DNA of 7,464 nucleotides from Chloroflexota bacterium. GTDB lineage: Bacteria > Chloroflexota > Anaerolineae > Anaerolineales > VGOW01. A program made the translations under genes and the position numbers. Numbering within the stretch: the first letter of the stretch is position 1; each line of letters opens with the position of its first letter. The notes below the pieces were generated by a model. That model ran no database searches. It was not told the origin of the DNA and saw only the letters and a list, made by a program, of their open reading frames with translations. Positions 1-5,615 of the stretch are shown one piece after another. The stretch is from positions 1 to 7,464 of the forward strand of contig JACRLA010000460.1 of assembly GCA_016215145.1 (NCBI GenBank), in the 5' to 3' direction.

Positions 1-3
1 CCA

Positions 4-63
4 CTTTCCACAGTTTGGGCAATCTTATCCACAACCTCTTCCACTTTTCCACAACTCTCCACA
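4..63 (-). promoter_or_regulatory. Cluster of DnaA-box-like nonamers
   Basis: Four nonamers ending in TCCACA lie in the same orientation: CTTTCCACA (4-12), TTATCCACA (25-33), TTTTCCACA (45-53) and CTCTCCACA (55-63). The second equals the E. coli DnaA-box consensus, the third differs at one position, and the others differ at two. Their starts are 21, 20 and 10 bases apart, close to whole turns of the helix, as expected for a protein bound repeatedly on one face. This could be the edge of a replication origin, or a DnaA-titrating or DnaA-regulated site before the kinase gene. The window begins here, so an adjoining dnaA or dnaN gene or an AT-rich unwinding element cannot be seen. Confidence 0.45.
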
Positions 64-74
64 AAACTTTCCTG

Positions 75-80
75 TATCAT
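75..80 (+). promoter_or_regulatory. -10-like hexamer TATCAT, possible leaderless start
   Basis: TATCAT matches the sigma-70 -10 consensus at 5 of 6 positions. It ends 8 bases before ATG 89, so transcription would begin at or next to the start codon. No Shine-Dalgarno sequence precedes the gene. No convincing -35 is visible, and the DnaA-box-like cluster occupies that region. Confidence 0.35.
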
Positions 81-88
81 TGCATGTG

Positions 89-982
89 ATGATCCCTCAA
101 CCCGTCATTGATTTCTGCTTACAAAACGGTTACGGCAAAATCATTCGCGCCGAGTCTTTAGGCGGCGGGTGCATCAACAATGCGGCGCGCCTCGAAACCG
201 AAAACGGCGCGTTGTTTCGCAAGACGAATGTTGAATGCCCGAGCGATATGTTTGCAAGAGAGGCAGAGGGGTTGAACACGCTACGACCCTCACCCCCAAC
301 CCCTCTCCCATCGAGAACACCACTCGCCGGGAGAGGGGCGTCGCCGCGCGTGCCACAAGTTTTCTGCGTCGGTGCAAATTTTATTTTGCTCGAATACATT
401 GACGCGGGAGCGCGCAAAAATAATTTTTGGGAAACGCTCGGTGAACAACTGGCGCAGTTGCATCTCCGCGCCTCACCGCGCTTCGGCTTTGATCACGATA
501 ACTACATCGGCTCGACTCCACAGATCAACGCATGGGAAAACGATGGTTACAAATTCTTCGTCGAGCATCGCCTTCTCTATCAAGCCGATCTCGCGCGAAA
601 GAATCATCTCTTCGACTCTCCCAATCTCCAATCTCTAATCTCCATTCTCAAAAAACTCCCCTCCCTCATCCCTCCCCAACCCGCCAGCCTTCTTCACGGC
701 GACCTGTGGAGCGGCAACATTCACAATGATGAAAGCGGCAACCCCGTGTTGATCGATCCTGCCGCCCACTACGGTTGGGCAGAAGCCGAGTTGGCGATGA
801 TGAATCTTTTTGGCTCCACGCCCCAAAGTTTTTTCCGAGCCTACGAATCTGCGCGCCCTCTACATTCGGGTTACAAAGAACGGTTTGACTTGTATAATTT
901 GTATCACTTGCTCAACCATGCAAATTTGTTTGGGGGAAGTTATGGGGCATCAGTGATGAGTATCATTCACAAGTATTGCTGA
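89..982 (+). CDS. Fructosamine/ketosamine-3-kinase family protein
   Basis: Residue numbers count from ATG 89. The protein resembles E. coli YniA and the fructosamine-3-kinase family, which phosphorylate sugar adducts on lysines or small amines so that the adduct falls off (cytosolic repair of glycation). Visible marks are a glycine-rich start (SLGGGCINNA, about 24-33), a nucleotide-binding lysine in LFRK (45), the catalytic loop HGDLWSGN (203-210, Asp205), the metal-binding Asp in IDPA (223), and the family tail LYNLYHLLNHANLFGG (268-283). Its length (297) is near the family norm apart from about 20 extra residues (67-87), rich in Pro, Ser and Arg, between the helix after the lysine and the next strand; a repeat element encodes them. 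TTG 80 and GTG 86 are alternative starts. ATG 89 fits the leaderless arrangement. The family is clear, the substrate unknown. Confidence 0.92.
   Translation: MIPQPVIDFCLQNGYGKIIRAESLGGGCINNAARLETENGALFRKTNVECPSDMFAREAEGLNTLRPSPPTPLPSRTPLAGRGASPRVPQVFCVGANFILLEYIDAGARKNNFWETLGEQLAQLHLRASPRFGFDHDNYIGSTPQINAWENDGYKFFVEHRLLYQADLARKNHLFDSPNLQSLISILKKLPSLIPPQPASLLHGDLWSGNIHNDESGNPVLIDPAAHYGWAEAELAMMNLFGSTPQSFFRAYESARPLHSGYKERFDLYNLYHLLNHANLFGGSYGASVMSIIHKYC
287..346 (+). repeat. In-frame palindromic repeat inside the kinase gene
   Basis: A perfect 10-bp inverted repeat, CCCCTCTCCC (300-309) and GGGAGAGGGG (329-338), encloses a 19-base loop and follows a C-rich lead. It is read through in frame and adds about 20 residues that YniA lacks, placed in what should be a surface loop. 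The CCCCTCTCCC/GGGAGAGGGG hairpin is a form I recognise as dispersed between genes in environmental bacteria; its copy number here cannot be counted. The exact outer borders are uncertain and no flanking target duplication is evident. Confidence 0.7.
621..648 (+). repeat. Degenerate heptamer array within the kinase gene
   Basis: Four consecutive 7-base units (CCAATCT, CCAATCT, CTAATCT, CCATTCT) encode the stretch around SPNLQSLISIL. Alignment by eye to YniA shows almost no extra length here, so this may be ordinary coding sequence that drifted into a repeat rather than an insertion. Confidence 0.4.
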
Positions 983-992
983 TTTCTGTTTA

Positions 993-1021
993 TTCATTGT
1001 TCATTGTTTCATTGTTCATTT
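993..1021 (+). repeat. TTCATTG heptamer array
   Basis: TTCATTG occurs at 993-999, 1000-1006 and 1008-1014, followed by TTCATTT at 1015-1021. It fills most of the gap between the kinase stop codon and the SUI1 start. Heptameric tandem repeats of this size are known as short tandemly repeated repetitive sequences in filamentous cyanobacteria. Here they leave no visible Shine-Dalgarno sequence for the next gene. Confidence 0.6.
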
Positions 1022-1027
1022 TTCCCC

Positions 1028-1348
1028 ATGCCTATCGTTTTTTCAACCGACCCCGACAAAGAAGCACCACAAAAAGAAAAGAAGACTCAATGGCCTCCTT
1101 CGGCGAAGAATCAACTCGCGCGCATCTGGCGCGATAGCAAAAGGCGCGCCGGGAAAACCGTCACCGTTGTGGGCAACTTGAATCACGACCCCGCCACGTT
1201 GGAGCGGCTGTGCAAGGAGTTGAAGAACAAATGCGGCGCGGGCGGCACGGCGAAAAATGGTGAGATCGAGATTCAGGGCGACCACCGAGATCGGGTGGCG
1301 GCTTATTTGCAGTCGTTGGGTTATAAAACGAAAATGGTTGGAGGCTAG
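1028..1348 (+). CDS. yciH: SUI1/YciH-family translation initiation factor homologue
   Basis: The 106-residue protein aligns with E. coli YciH, a bacterial relative of eukaryotic eIF1. The signature spans residues 66-85, with the cysteine of KNKCGAGG (69), a KNG turn and the closing IEIQGD. It is followed by a C-terminus ending in the family's typical (M/L)xGG (here MVGG, 103-106). The first 30 or so residues are charged and probably disordered, as in YciH. In E. coli the family has been linked to initiation fidelity and stress-related translation control; its role here is inferred. ATG 1028 is chosen because an upstream in-frame TTG (1004) lies inside the heptamer array. No Shine-Dalgarno sequence is visible. 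The stop codon lies 2 bases before the next gene, which suggests cotranscription. Confidence 0.9.
   Translation: MPIVFSTDPDKEAPQKEKKTQWPPSAKNQLARIWRDSKRRAGKTVTVVGNLNHDPATLERLCKELKNKCGAGGTAKNGEIEIQGDHRDRVAAYLQSLGYKTKMVGG
1340..1344 (+). promoter_or_regulatory. Shine-Dalgarno GGAGG for the downstream GTG start
   Basis: GGAGG lies inside the last codons of the SUI1 gene and 6 bases before GTG 1351. It decides the non-ATG start of the membrane protein and makes translational coupling between the two genes likely. Confidence 0.7.
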
Positions 1349-1350
1349 CT

Positions 1351-2019
1351 GTGGACATCTTCAAACTTTTGCAATCCGCCGAAGAAACAATCTACGAGAT
1401 CGCCACTTGGTTTGCGCTTCTCCCCAAAACACTCTTGCAAGTTTTGTTTAAGCCGCAATGGATTCAAAGTTACGTGACGGGTGAATGGACGAAAGAGTCG
1501 CCGCAACGGTTCAAAGATTTTCTTTCACCCGTTTTGTTTTGGGTGTTCGTGGCGGTGACACCCATGTTTGGCGTTCTCGATTCGATCCCTATTTTGAAAA
1601 GCTGGGCGTTCAATAGCAAGTCTATTTTGGCTGTGATCATCTTGATTGGCATGCCAGTTTTATACGCAGTGATTTTGCAAAAGGCGGGCGGGAGAGTGAT
1701 TGAAAAAGAGTCGCTCATGAGATTGTTCTATTTGCAATGCTTGCCTTGCGCGATCTTGCAATGCTCTTTAGCAGTATCGTCCATCAGCATCGCGCCGAAC
1801 TTTGGTTTTTTGCAACCGTTGTGTGGTCAACTCAACACTGTTTTATTTATTTGGTTTCTGATCGCCGAAACTCTCATTTTCAAAAAAGAATTAAACACGC
1901 AACTAGCCAGAGCGATCATCTGGGCAACGCTCGCCCTCATCGCTTGCGCTTTGGCGTTGATCGCTGTGTTACTCGCTATGGCGTTTATAGGTTACATTCC
2001 GACACAGAGTTTCACCTAA
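1351..2019 (+). CDS. Multi-pass membrane protein of unknown function (Yip1-like layout)
   Basis: I do not recognise a family with confidence. The 222-residue protein has an amphipathic N-terminal part (1-55), including an LLPKTLLQVLFKP segment, then about five hydrophobic spans near 59-80, 90-110, 125-148, 160-177 and 187-215. A charged loop (KAGGRVIEKES, 111-121) lies between the second and third. The arrangement of a soluble start followed by five helices resembles Yip1-domain and similar small permease-like proteins, but no diagnostic motif is visible. Cysteines cluster at 130, 133 and 138 in the third span. The GTG start is supported by GGAGG 6 bases upstream. The gene sits between the SUI1 factor and the calcium ATPase, 21 bases before the latter, so an operon is likely. 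Confidence 0.75.
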   Translation: MDIFKLLQSAEETIYEIATWFALLPKTLLQVLFKPQWIQSYVTGEWTKESPQRFKDFLSPVLFWVFVAVTPMFGVLDSIPILKSWAFNSKSILAVIILIGMPVLYAVILQKAGGRVIEKESLMRLFYLQCLPCAILQCSLAVSSISIAPNFGFLQPLCGQLNTVLFIWFLIAETLIFKKELNTQLARAIIWATLALIACALALIAVLLAMAFIGYIPTQSFT

Positions 2020-2040
2020 TCCCAACTTCTTCTGGAGACA

Positions 2041-4959
2041 ATGCAAATGGTAAACACCCCTCAACCGGCGTGGCACAGTAAATCCGTTCAAGACGTAATT
2101 GACGATCTGAAGACTCATCTCGAACAAGGTCTGTCGAGTGATGACGCCGCGCAGCGTTTACACCAACACGGTAACAACGAACTGCGCGAGAAGCCGCCGA
2201 CTCCGTTTTGGAAGTTGGTGGTAGAGCAATTAAGTGATTTCGTGGTGATCTTGTTGATCGTCGCCAGTGTCATTTCGTTTTTGCTGGGCGATACGATTGA
2301 GGCGGTGGCGATCATCGCCATTGTGATCCTCAACGCGGTCATCGGCGTGATTCAAGATGCCCGCGCCGAACAAGCCTTAGCCGCGCTGAAAAAGATGGCG
2401 GCACCGGACGCGCAGGTGATCCGCGACGGGTCCAGAGTCCGCATCCCATCGCGCGAGTTGGTGCCGGGTGACATCGTTCTGTTAGAGGCCGGTAATTTCA
2501 TCCCCGCCGATGTGCGTTTAGTAGAGAGCGTGAATTTAAAAATCGAAGAGGCGGCTCTCACCGGCGAGTCGGTGCCCGTTGAGAAACGCGCCGCGCTGAC
2601 GTTGGAGGATAACGCGCCGATTGGAGATCGCAAAAATACGGCGTTCATGGGAACGGTGGTGAGCTACGGGCGTGGCACCGGCGTGGTCGTGGGCACCGGA
2701 CATCTAACGCAAATTGGTCTCATCGCCGATATGTTGGCGGCGGTGGAAGAAGAAGCCACGCCATTGCAACGCCGACTCGAAGAACTTGGCAAGACGTTGA
2801 GCATCGCCGCGTTGATCGTGTGTGGTCTGGTGTTCGTGGTGGCGATTTTTAAACAAACCGATCTGTCGTTGATCTCTAGCAAAGGCTTCGTCGAATACTT
2901 CACTCACTCCACAAAAGAGTTGAGTGAAATTTTCATCATCGCCATTAGTTTAGCGATTGCCGCCGTGCCGGAAGGTTTGCCGGCGGTGGTGACGATCACT
3001 TTGGCCTTGGGCATGAGAGAAATGGTGAAGCGTCACGCGCTCATTCGGCGTTTGGCTTCGGTGGAAACGCTCGGCTCGGCATCGGTGATCTGTTCCGATA
3101 AAACCGGCACGCTGACGCAAAACGAAATGACCGCGGTGAAGTTGTGGTGCGACGACCAACATTTTGACATCACCGGCGATGGCTACAAACCGCAAGGACA
3201 ATTTTTACATGAGAATGATCATCTCAACTTCTCCGATCATCCGGCGTTGACGACTTTGTTGTGGGGCGCGATGCTGGCAAACGATGCCCGACTCGAAAAG
3301 TCGGGATCGGAGCGCGGCGAAGACACCTATCGCATGGTGGGCGATCCCACGGAAGGCGCGTTGGTGGTGGCGGCAGCGAAGGCGAACATCTGGCGCAAAG
3401 AAGTGGAAAAAAGTTTCCCGCGCGTGGCGGAGAACCCGTTCGACTCGGCGCGCAAGATTATGAGTACCTTGCACGAAGTGAAAGAGGCGATGTCCGAAGT
3501 CAGTCCGTTGAACGATCCGAAGGATTTGCCGAACTATGTGTTGTGCGCCAAAGGCGCGCCAGATGTGATCTTGGATGCCTGCGCTTCGTATCAACGCATC
3601 GGCGATGAAACCGCGCCGATCACACCGGAATTTAAAGATAAAGTTCTGCGCGCCAACGCCGACCTCTCGTCGCAAGCCCTACGCGTTCTCGCCGTCGGAT
3701 ACCGCCTCTTCAATTCGCATCCCGAACCGATGACTCCCGAAAGCACCGAAAAAGATTTGGTGTTCGTCGGGCTCATCGGCATGATCGATCCCGCTCGACC
3801 CGAAGTGAAACCGGCAATTGAAAAAGCGCGTCATGCCGGAATCCGCACGGTGATGATCACCGGTGATTACCCCGACACGGCGCGAGCGATTGCTTACTCG
3901 ATTGGTTTGCTGCGCCCCGGCGCAAAAGTTTTGGCGGGCGCGACGCTGGATGAATTAAACGATCAACAAATGGTAGAAGTGGCGCGCGAGACCGATGTGT
4001 TTGCCCGCGTGTCGCCGTCACACAAAATGAAGATCGTGGATGCGATGAAACAAACGGGGGCGGTGGTGGCAATGACCGGTGACGGCGTGAACGACGCCCC
4101 CGCGCTGAAACGATCCGACATCGGTGTGGCAATGGGCATCACTGGCACCGACGTGGCGAAAGAATCCGCCGACATGGTGCTGACCGACGACAACTTCGCC
4201 AGCATTGTCGCCGCCGTTGAGCAGGGGCGCATCATCTACAACAACATTCGCAAGTTTGTGTTCTTCTTGCTGTCGTCAAATGTGGCGGAGATCGCCATCA
4301 TCTTTTTAGCAACGTTAGCCGGTGTGCCGGTGCCGCTTACGGCGATTCAATTGCTGTGGCTCAACTTGGTCACTGACGGCGCTCCGGCGTTGGCGTTGGC
4401 GGTTGAGAAAGGTGATCCCGATGTGATGGATCGCCCGCCGCGTCCTAAAGAAGAACCGGTGATCAATCGCTCGATGCAGCTAGGCATCCTGATTCAAACC
4501 TTCGCCCAAACGGGCGGCACGTTGCTGGCGTTAGCCTTAGGTTTATATTGGTCGTTGGTGCAAGCGAATCTTGTCCCCGCAGGCATCAACCCGGTTTTGA
4601 CCGTACTGCAATTTAACTGGAGCGCGTTGAACGCAGACCAGATCGAGTTGCTGGAACGCACCGGACAAACAATGGCGTTCCTCACCTTGTCCTTCTCCGA
4701 ATTGTTCCGCGCTTACACCGTACGCTCGGAGCGGATGTCGGTCTTTCAAATCGGCGTGTTCTCGAACAAGTACATGCAGTATGCCGTCGGCTCATCCATC
4801 ATCTTGTTACTTTTAGTGACCAATGTGCCGTTCCTGCAACCAATCTTCAACACCCATTTCTTGACTCTCGAACAATGGCTGACGGTGTTCGGTCTGGCGC
4901 TCATTCCGGCGATTGCTGAAGAGATCACAAAAGCGTATTTGCGGACTCAAAAGGCGTAA
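2041..4959 (+). CDS. P2A-type calcium-transporting P-type ATPase
   Basis: This full-length (972 residues) SERCA/PMCA-like pump exports calcium from the cytoplasm, driven by ATP. Numbering is from ATG 2041. It has an N-terminal cation-ATPase domain (about 9-78), the actuator motif TGES (174-177), M4 VPEGL (309-313), the phosphorylation motif DKTGTLT (Asp353), nucleotide-domain KGAPD (504-508), the hinge ITGD (606-609), TGDGVNDAP (679-687), then M5-M10. Calcium ligands equivalent to SERCA E309, N768, E771, N796, T799, D800 and E908 appear as E311, N747, E750, N775, T778, D779 and E887, so both sites seem present. An M7-M8 loop of about 40 residues is unique in sequence. GGAG at 2034-2037 is 3 bases from ATG 2041 but 9 from ATG 2047, so the true start may be Met3. 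Neighbours suggest membrane or ion homeostasis. Confidence 0.96.
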   Translation: MQMVNTPQPAWHSKSVQDVIDDLKTHLEQGLSSDDAAQRLHQHGNNELREKPPTPFWKLVVEQLSDFVVILLIVASVISFLLGDTIEAVAIIAIVILNAVIGVIQDARAEQALAALKKMAAPDAQVIRDGSRVRIPSRELVPGDIVLLEAGNFIPADVRLVESVNLKIEEAALTGESVPVEKRAALTLEDNAPIGDRKNTAFMGTVVSYGRGTGVVVGTGHLTQIGLIADMLAAVEEEATPLQRRLEELGKTLSIAALIVCGLVFVVAIFKQTDLSLISSKGFVEYFTHSTKELSEIFIIAISLAIAAVPEGLPAVVTITLALGMREMVKRHALIRRLASVETLGSASVICSDKTGTLTQNEMTAVKLWCDDQHFDITGDGYKPQGQFLHENDHLNFSDHPALTTLLWGAMLANDARLEKSGSERGEDTYRMVGDPTEGALVVAAAKANIWRKEVEKSFPRVAENPFDSARKIMSTLHEVKEAMSEVSPLNDPKDLPNYVLCAKGAPDVILDACASYQRIGDETAPITPEFKDKVLRANADLSSQALRVLAVGYRLFNSHPEPMTPESTEKDLVFVGLIGMIDPARPEVKPAIEKARHAGIRTVMITGDYPDTARAIAYSIGLLRPGAKVLAGATLDELNDQQMVEVARETDVFARVSPSHKMKIVDAMKQTGAVVAMTGDGVNDAPALKRSDIGVAMGITGTDVAKESADMVLTDDNFASIVAAVEQGRIIYNNIRKFVFFLLSSNVAEIAIIFLATLAGVPVPLTAIQLLWLNLVTDGAPALALAVEKGDPDVMDRPPRPKEEPVINRSMQLGILIQTFAQTGGTLLALALGLYWSLVQANLVPAGINPVLTVLQFNWSALNADQIELLERTGQTMAFLTLSFSELFRAYTVRSERMSVFQIGVFSNKYMQYAVGSSIILLLLVTNVPFLQPIFNTHFLTLEQWLTVFGLALIPAIAEEITKAYLRTQKA

Positions 4960-4965
4960 GTTATA

Positions 4966-4992
4966 GTAGAGCAGGATGTTATCCTGCTCTAC
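4966..4992. repeat. Perfect 12-bp inverted repeat after the ATPase gene
   Basis: GTAGAGCAGGAT (4966-4977) and ATCCTGCTCTAC (4981-4992) pair perfectly around a 3-base loop, starting 6 bases after the ATPase stop codon. In RNA this is a strong hairpin and may stop transcription or protect the 3' end. No T-run follows, so a standard intrinsic terminator is not supported, and a dispersed REP-like palindrome is equally likely. Confidence 0.65.
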
Positions 4993-5006
4993 CTAAATCA
5001 CAAATC

Positions 5007-5282
5007 ATGCCAACCAAAGAAAAGAAAATAACCTATCCCACTCGCCGCGCCCGCAAATTACCCAAGTACGAATGGGACGCCGACAAAGTGAAAGCCCTGC
5101 GCGAGTTTTTAGAACTCTCGCAAACCGAATTCGCCGACGAACTCGGCACGCTGCAACAAACGGTAAGCTATTGGGAATGTGGCAATCACTATCCCAAAGG
5201 CATGTCGGTTAAAATCCTAAATCTGGTAGCAGAGAAAGCGAAGTTCAAGTACGAAACCAAGCCCAAGAAAACTGACGATTGA
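5007..5282 (+). CDS. Small XRE-type helix-turn-helix DNA-binding protein
   Basis: The protein has 91 residues. A basic N-terminal arm (KEKK, RRARK, 4-17) precedes a helix (about 25-38), then the helix-turn-helix: QTEFADELG (39-47) and the recognition helix around TLQQTVSYWECG (48-59). This pattern (Q-x3-A-x3-G, then VSxWExG) is typical of the XRE/Cro-CI family. The tail is lysine-rich. Proteins of this size include the controller proteins of restriction-modification systems, antitoxins and phage-type repressors. The downstream methyltransferase and endonuclease make a controller role attractive, but no C-box sequence was recognised. There is no good Shine-Dalgarno sequence before ATG 5007. 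The stop codon overlaps the -35 element of the next promoter, and a terminator follows. Confidence 0.8.
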   Translation: MPTKEKKITYPTRRARKLPKYEWDADKVKALREFLELSQTEFADELGTLQQTVSYWECGNHYPKGMSVKILNLVAEKAKFKYETKPKKTDD

Positions 5283-5307
5283 CATCGTATCAAAATTCAT
5301 GTAATAT
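5279..5307 (+). promoter_or_regulatory. Promoter TTGACA-N17-TAATAT for the small gene and methyltransferase
   Basis: A consensus -35 (TTGACA, 5279-5284) is separated by exactly 17 bases from TAATAT (5302-5307), 4 of 6 to the -10 consensus. The -35 overlaps the TGA stop of the HTH gene. Transcription would start near 5314, inside the left arm of the downstream hairpin. A TTCATRTAAY half-site (5296-5305) covers the spacer and -10, so a repressor could occlude it. Confidence 0.6.
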
Positions 5308-5309
5308 CT

Positions 5310-5339
5310 TTTTGGAGAGTTTCGGCTCTCCAAAATTTT
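5310..5339 (+). terminator. Hairpin terminator with UUCG-type loop
   Basis: TTTTGGAGAG (5310-5319) pairs perfectly with CTCTCCAAAA (5326-5335) around the loop TTTCGG, in which TTCG can be closed by a U-G pair. TTTT (5336-5339) follows. This fits an intrinsic terminator for the HTH transcript, possibly working on both strands. RNA starting near 5314 would keep only the GGAGAG/CTCTCC part of the stem. Confidence 0.65.
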
Positions 5340-5345
5340 CGGCGG

Positions 5346-5367
5346 CGTTACATGAATTCATATAACG
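5346..5367. promoter_or_regulatory. Near-perfect 22-bp palindrome, candidate operator
   Basis: The core GTTACATGAATTCATATAAC (5347-5366) is palindromic at 9 of 10 pairs, and the flanking C5346/G5367 also pair. It abuts the Shine-Dalgarno GGAGG (5367-5371). Half-sites TTCATRTAAY occur at 5347-5356 (inverted) and 5357-5366, with a third at 5296-5305. As DNA it could bind a dimeric regulator; as RNA it could fold beside the ribosome binding site. Confidence 0.6.
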
Positions 5368-5376
5368 GAGGCTTTC

Positions 5377-5574
5377 ATGGGAACTTATGGCAACTTCAAC
5401 TTAGTCATGCGCGAGTGGAAATTAGGCAACATCACCGAAGCGCAGGCAATCGGGCAGATTTTGCAATTGCTGGAAGAGCTGGAAAAACGGGTAGCGGAGT
5501 TGGAAAGAATCACGAAGCCGCCGCGAGCAACAAACACAAAACCCGATCAACCCAAGAATGGCGAACAGAAGTGA
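5377..5574 (+). CDS. 65-residue coiled-coil protein of unknown function
   Basis: GGAGG at 5367-5371 lies 5 bases before ATG 5377, the clearest ribosome binding site in the accessory part, which supports a real gene despite its size. Residues about 18-47 (NITEAQAIGQILQLLEELEK and on to RVAELE) form a leucine/isoleucine heptad pattern, probably a dimeric coiled coil. The tail (48-65) is rich in Lys, Pro and Asn and probably disordered. No catalytic or DNA-binding motif is visible. The gene follows a regulated promoter and lies 41 bases before the methyltransferase in the same direction, so it may be coexpressed as an accessory or regulatory partner. I do not recognise a family. Confidence 0.7.
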   Translation: MGTYGNFNLVMREWKLGNITEAQAIGQILQLLEELEKRVAELERITKPPRATNTKPDQPKNGEQK

Positions 5575-5580
5575 TCGGCG

Positions 5581-5586
5581 TATAAT
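5581..5586 (+). promoter_or_regulatory. Consensus -10 TATAAT before the methyltransferase
   Basis: TATAAT is a full match to the -10 consensus, 29 bases before ATG 5616. The hexamer at the proper -35 distance is poor (3 of 6 at best), and no extended TGn is present. It may provide weak, constant methyltransferase expression independent of the upstream regulated promoter. Confidence 0.4.
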
Positions 5587-5615
5587 GACATTCGCTAAAT
5601 AAAGAAAATACCACG

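Noticed and set aside
1..80. Minus-strand open frame from ATG 80 leftwards (26 codons, amphipathic, Val/Glu-rich)
   Set aside because: It would start only 8 bases from the kinase ATG on the other strand, has no well-spaced Shine-Dalgarno sequence, and is too short to judge. It is kept as a caveat to the DnaA-box reading.
993..1021. CRISPR-like or iteron array
   Set aside because: Units are only 7 bases without spacers and there are just four, so a simple heptamer repeat is the fitting description.
3205..3675. 156-codon minus-strand frame inside the ATPase gene
   Set aside because: It is antisense to the nucleotide-binding domain of a clear ATPase. Its composition (His/Arg/Phe-rich) is typical of a shadow frame in GC-biased coding DNA.
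4966..4992. Intrinsic terminator for the ATPase operon
   Set aside because: The stem is strong, but no T-run follows on either side, so it is recorded as an inverted repeat with possible 3'-end function only.
5283..5376. MITE-like mobile element bounded by the 11-bp inverted repeats
   Set aside because: No target-site duplication flanks the arms, and the promoter, terminator and operator reading explains the structure better.
5352..5585. Overlapping 77-codon plus-strand frame
   Set aside because: It starts inside the palindrome with no ribosome binding site, while the 65-codon frame at 5377 has GGAGG at ideal spacing and a regular coiled-coil pattern.
5585..5602. Tiny ORF MTFAK as a possible leader peptide of the methyltransferase
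   Set aside because: Its ATG overlaps the TATAAT -10, so it would not be in a transcript from that promoter, and it has no ribosome binding site.
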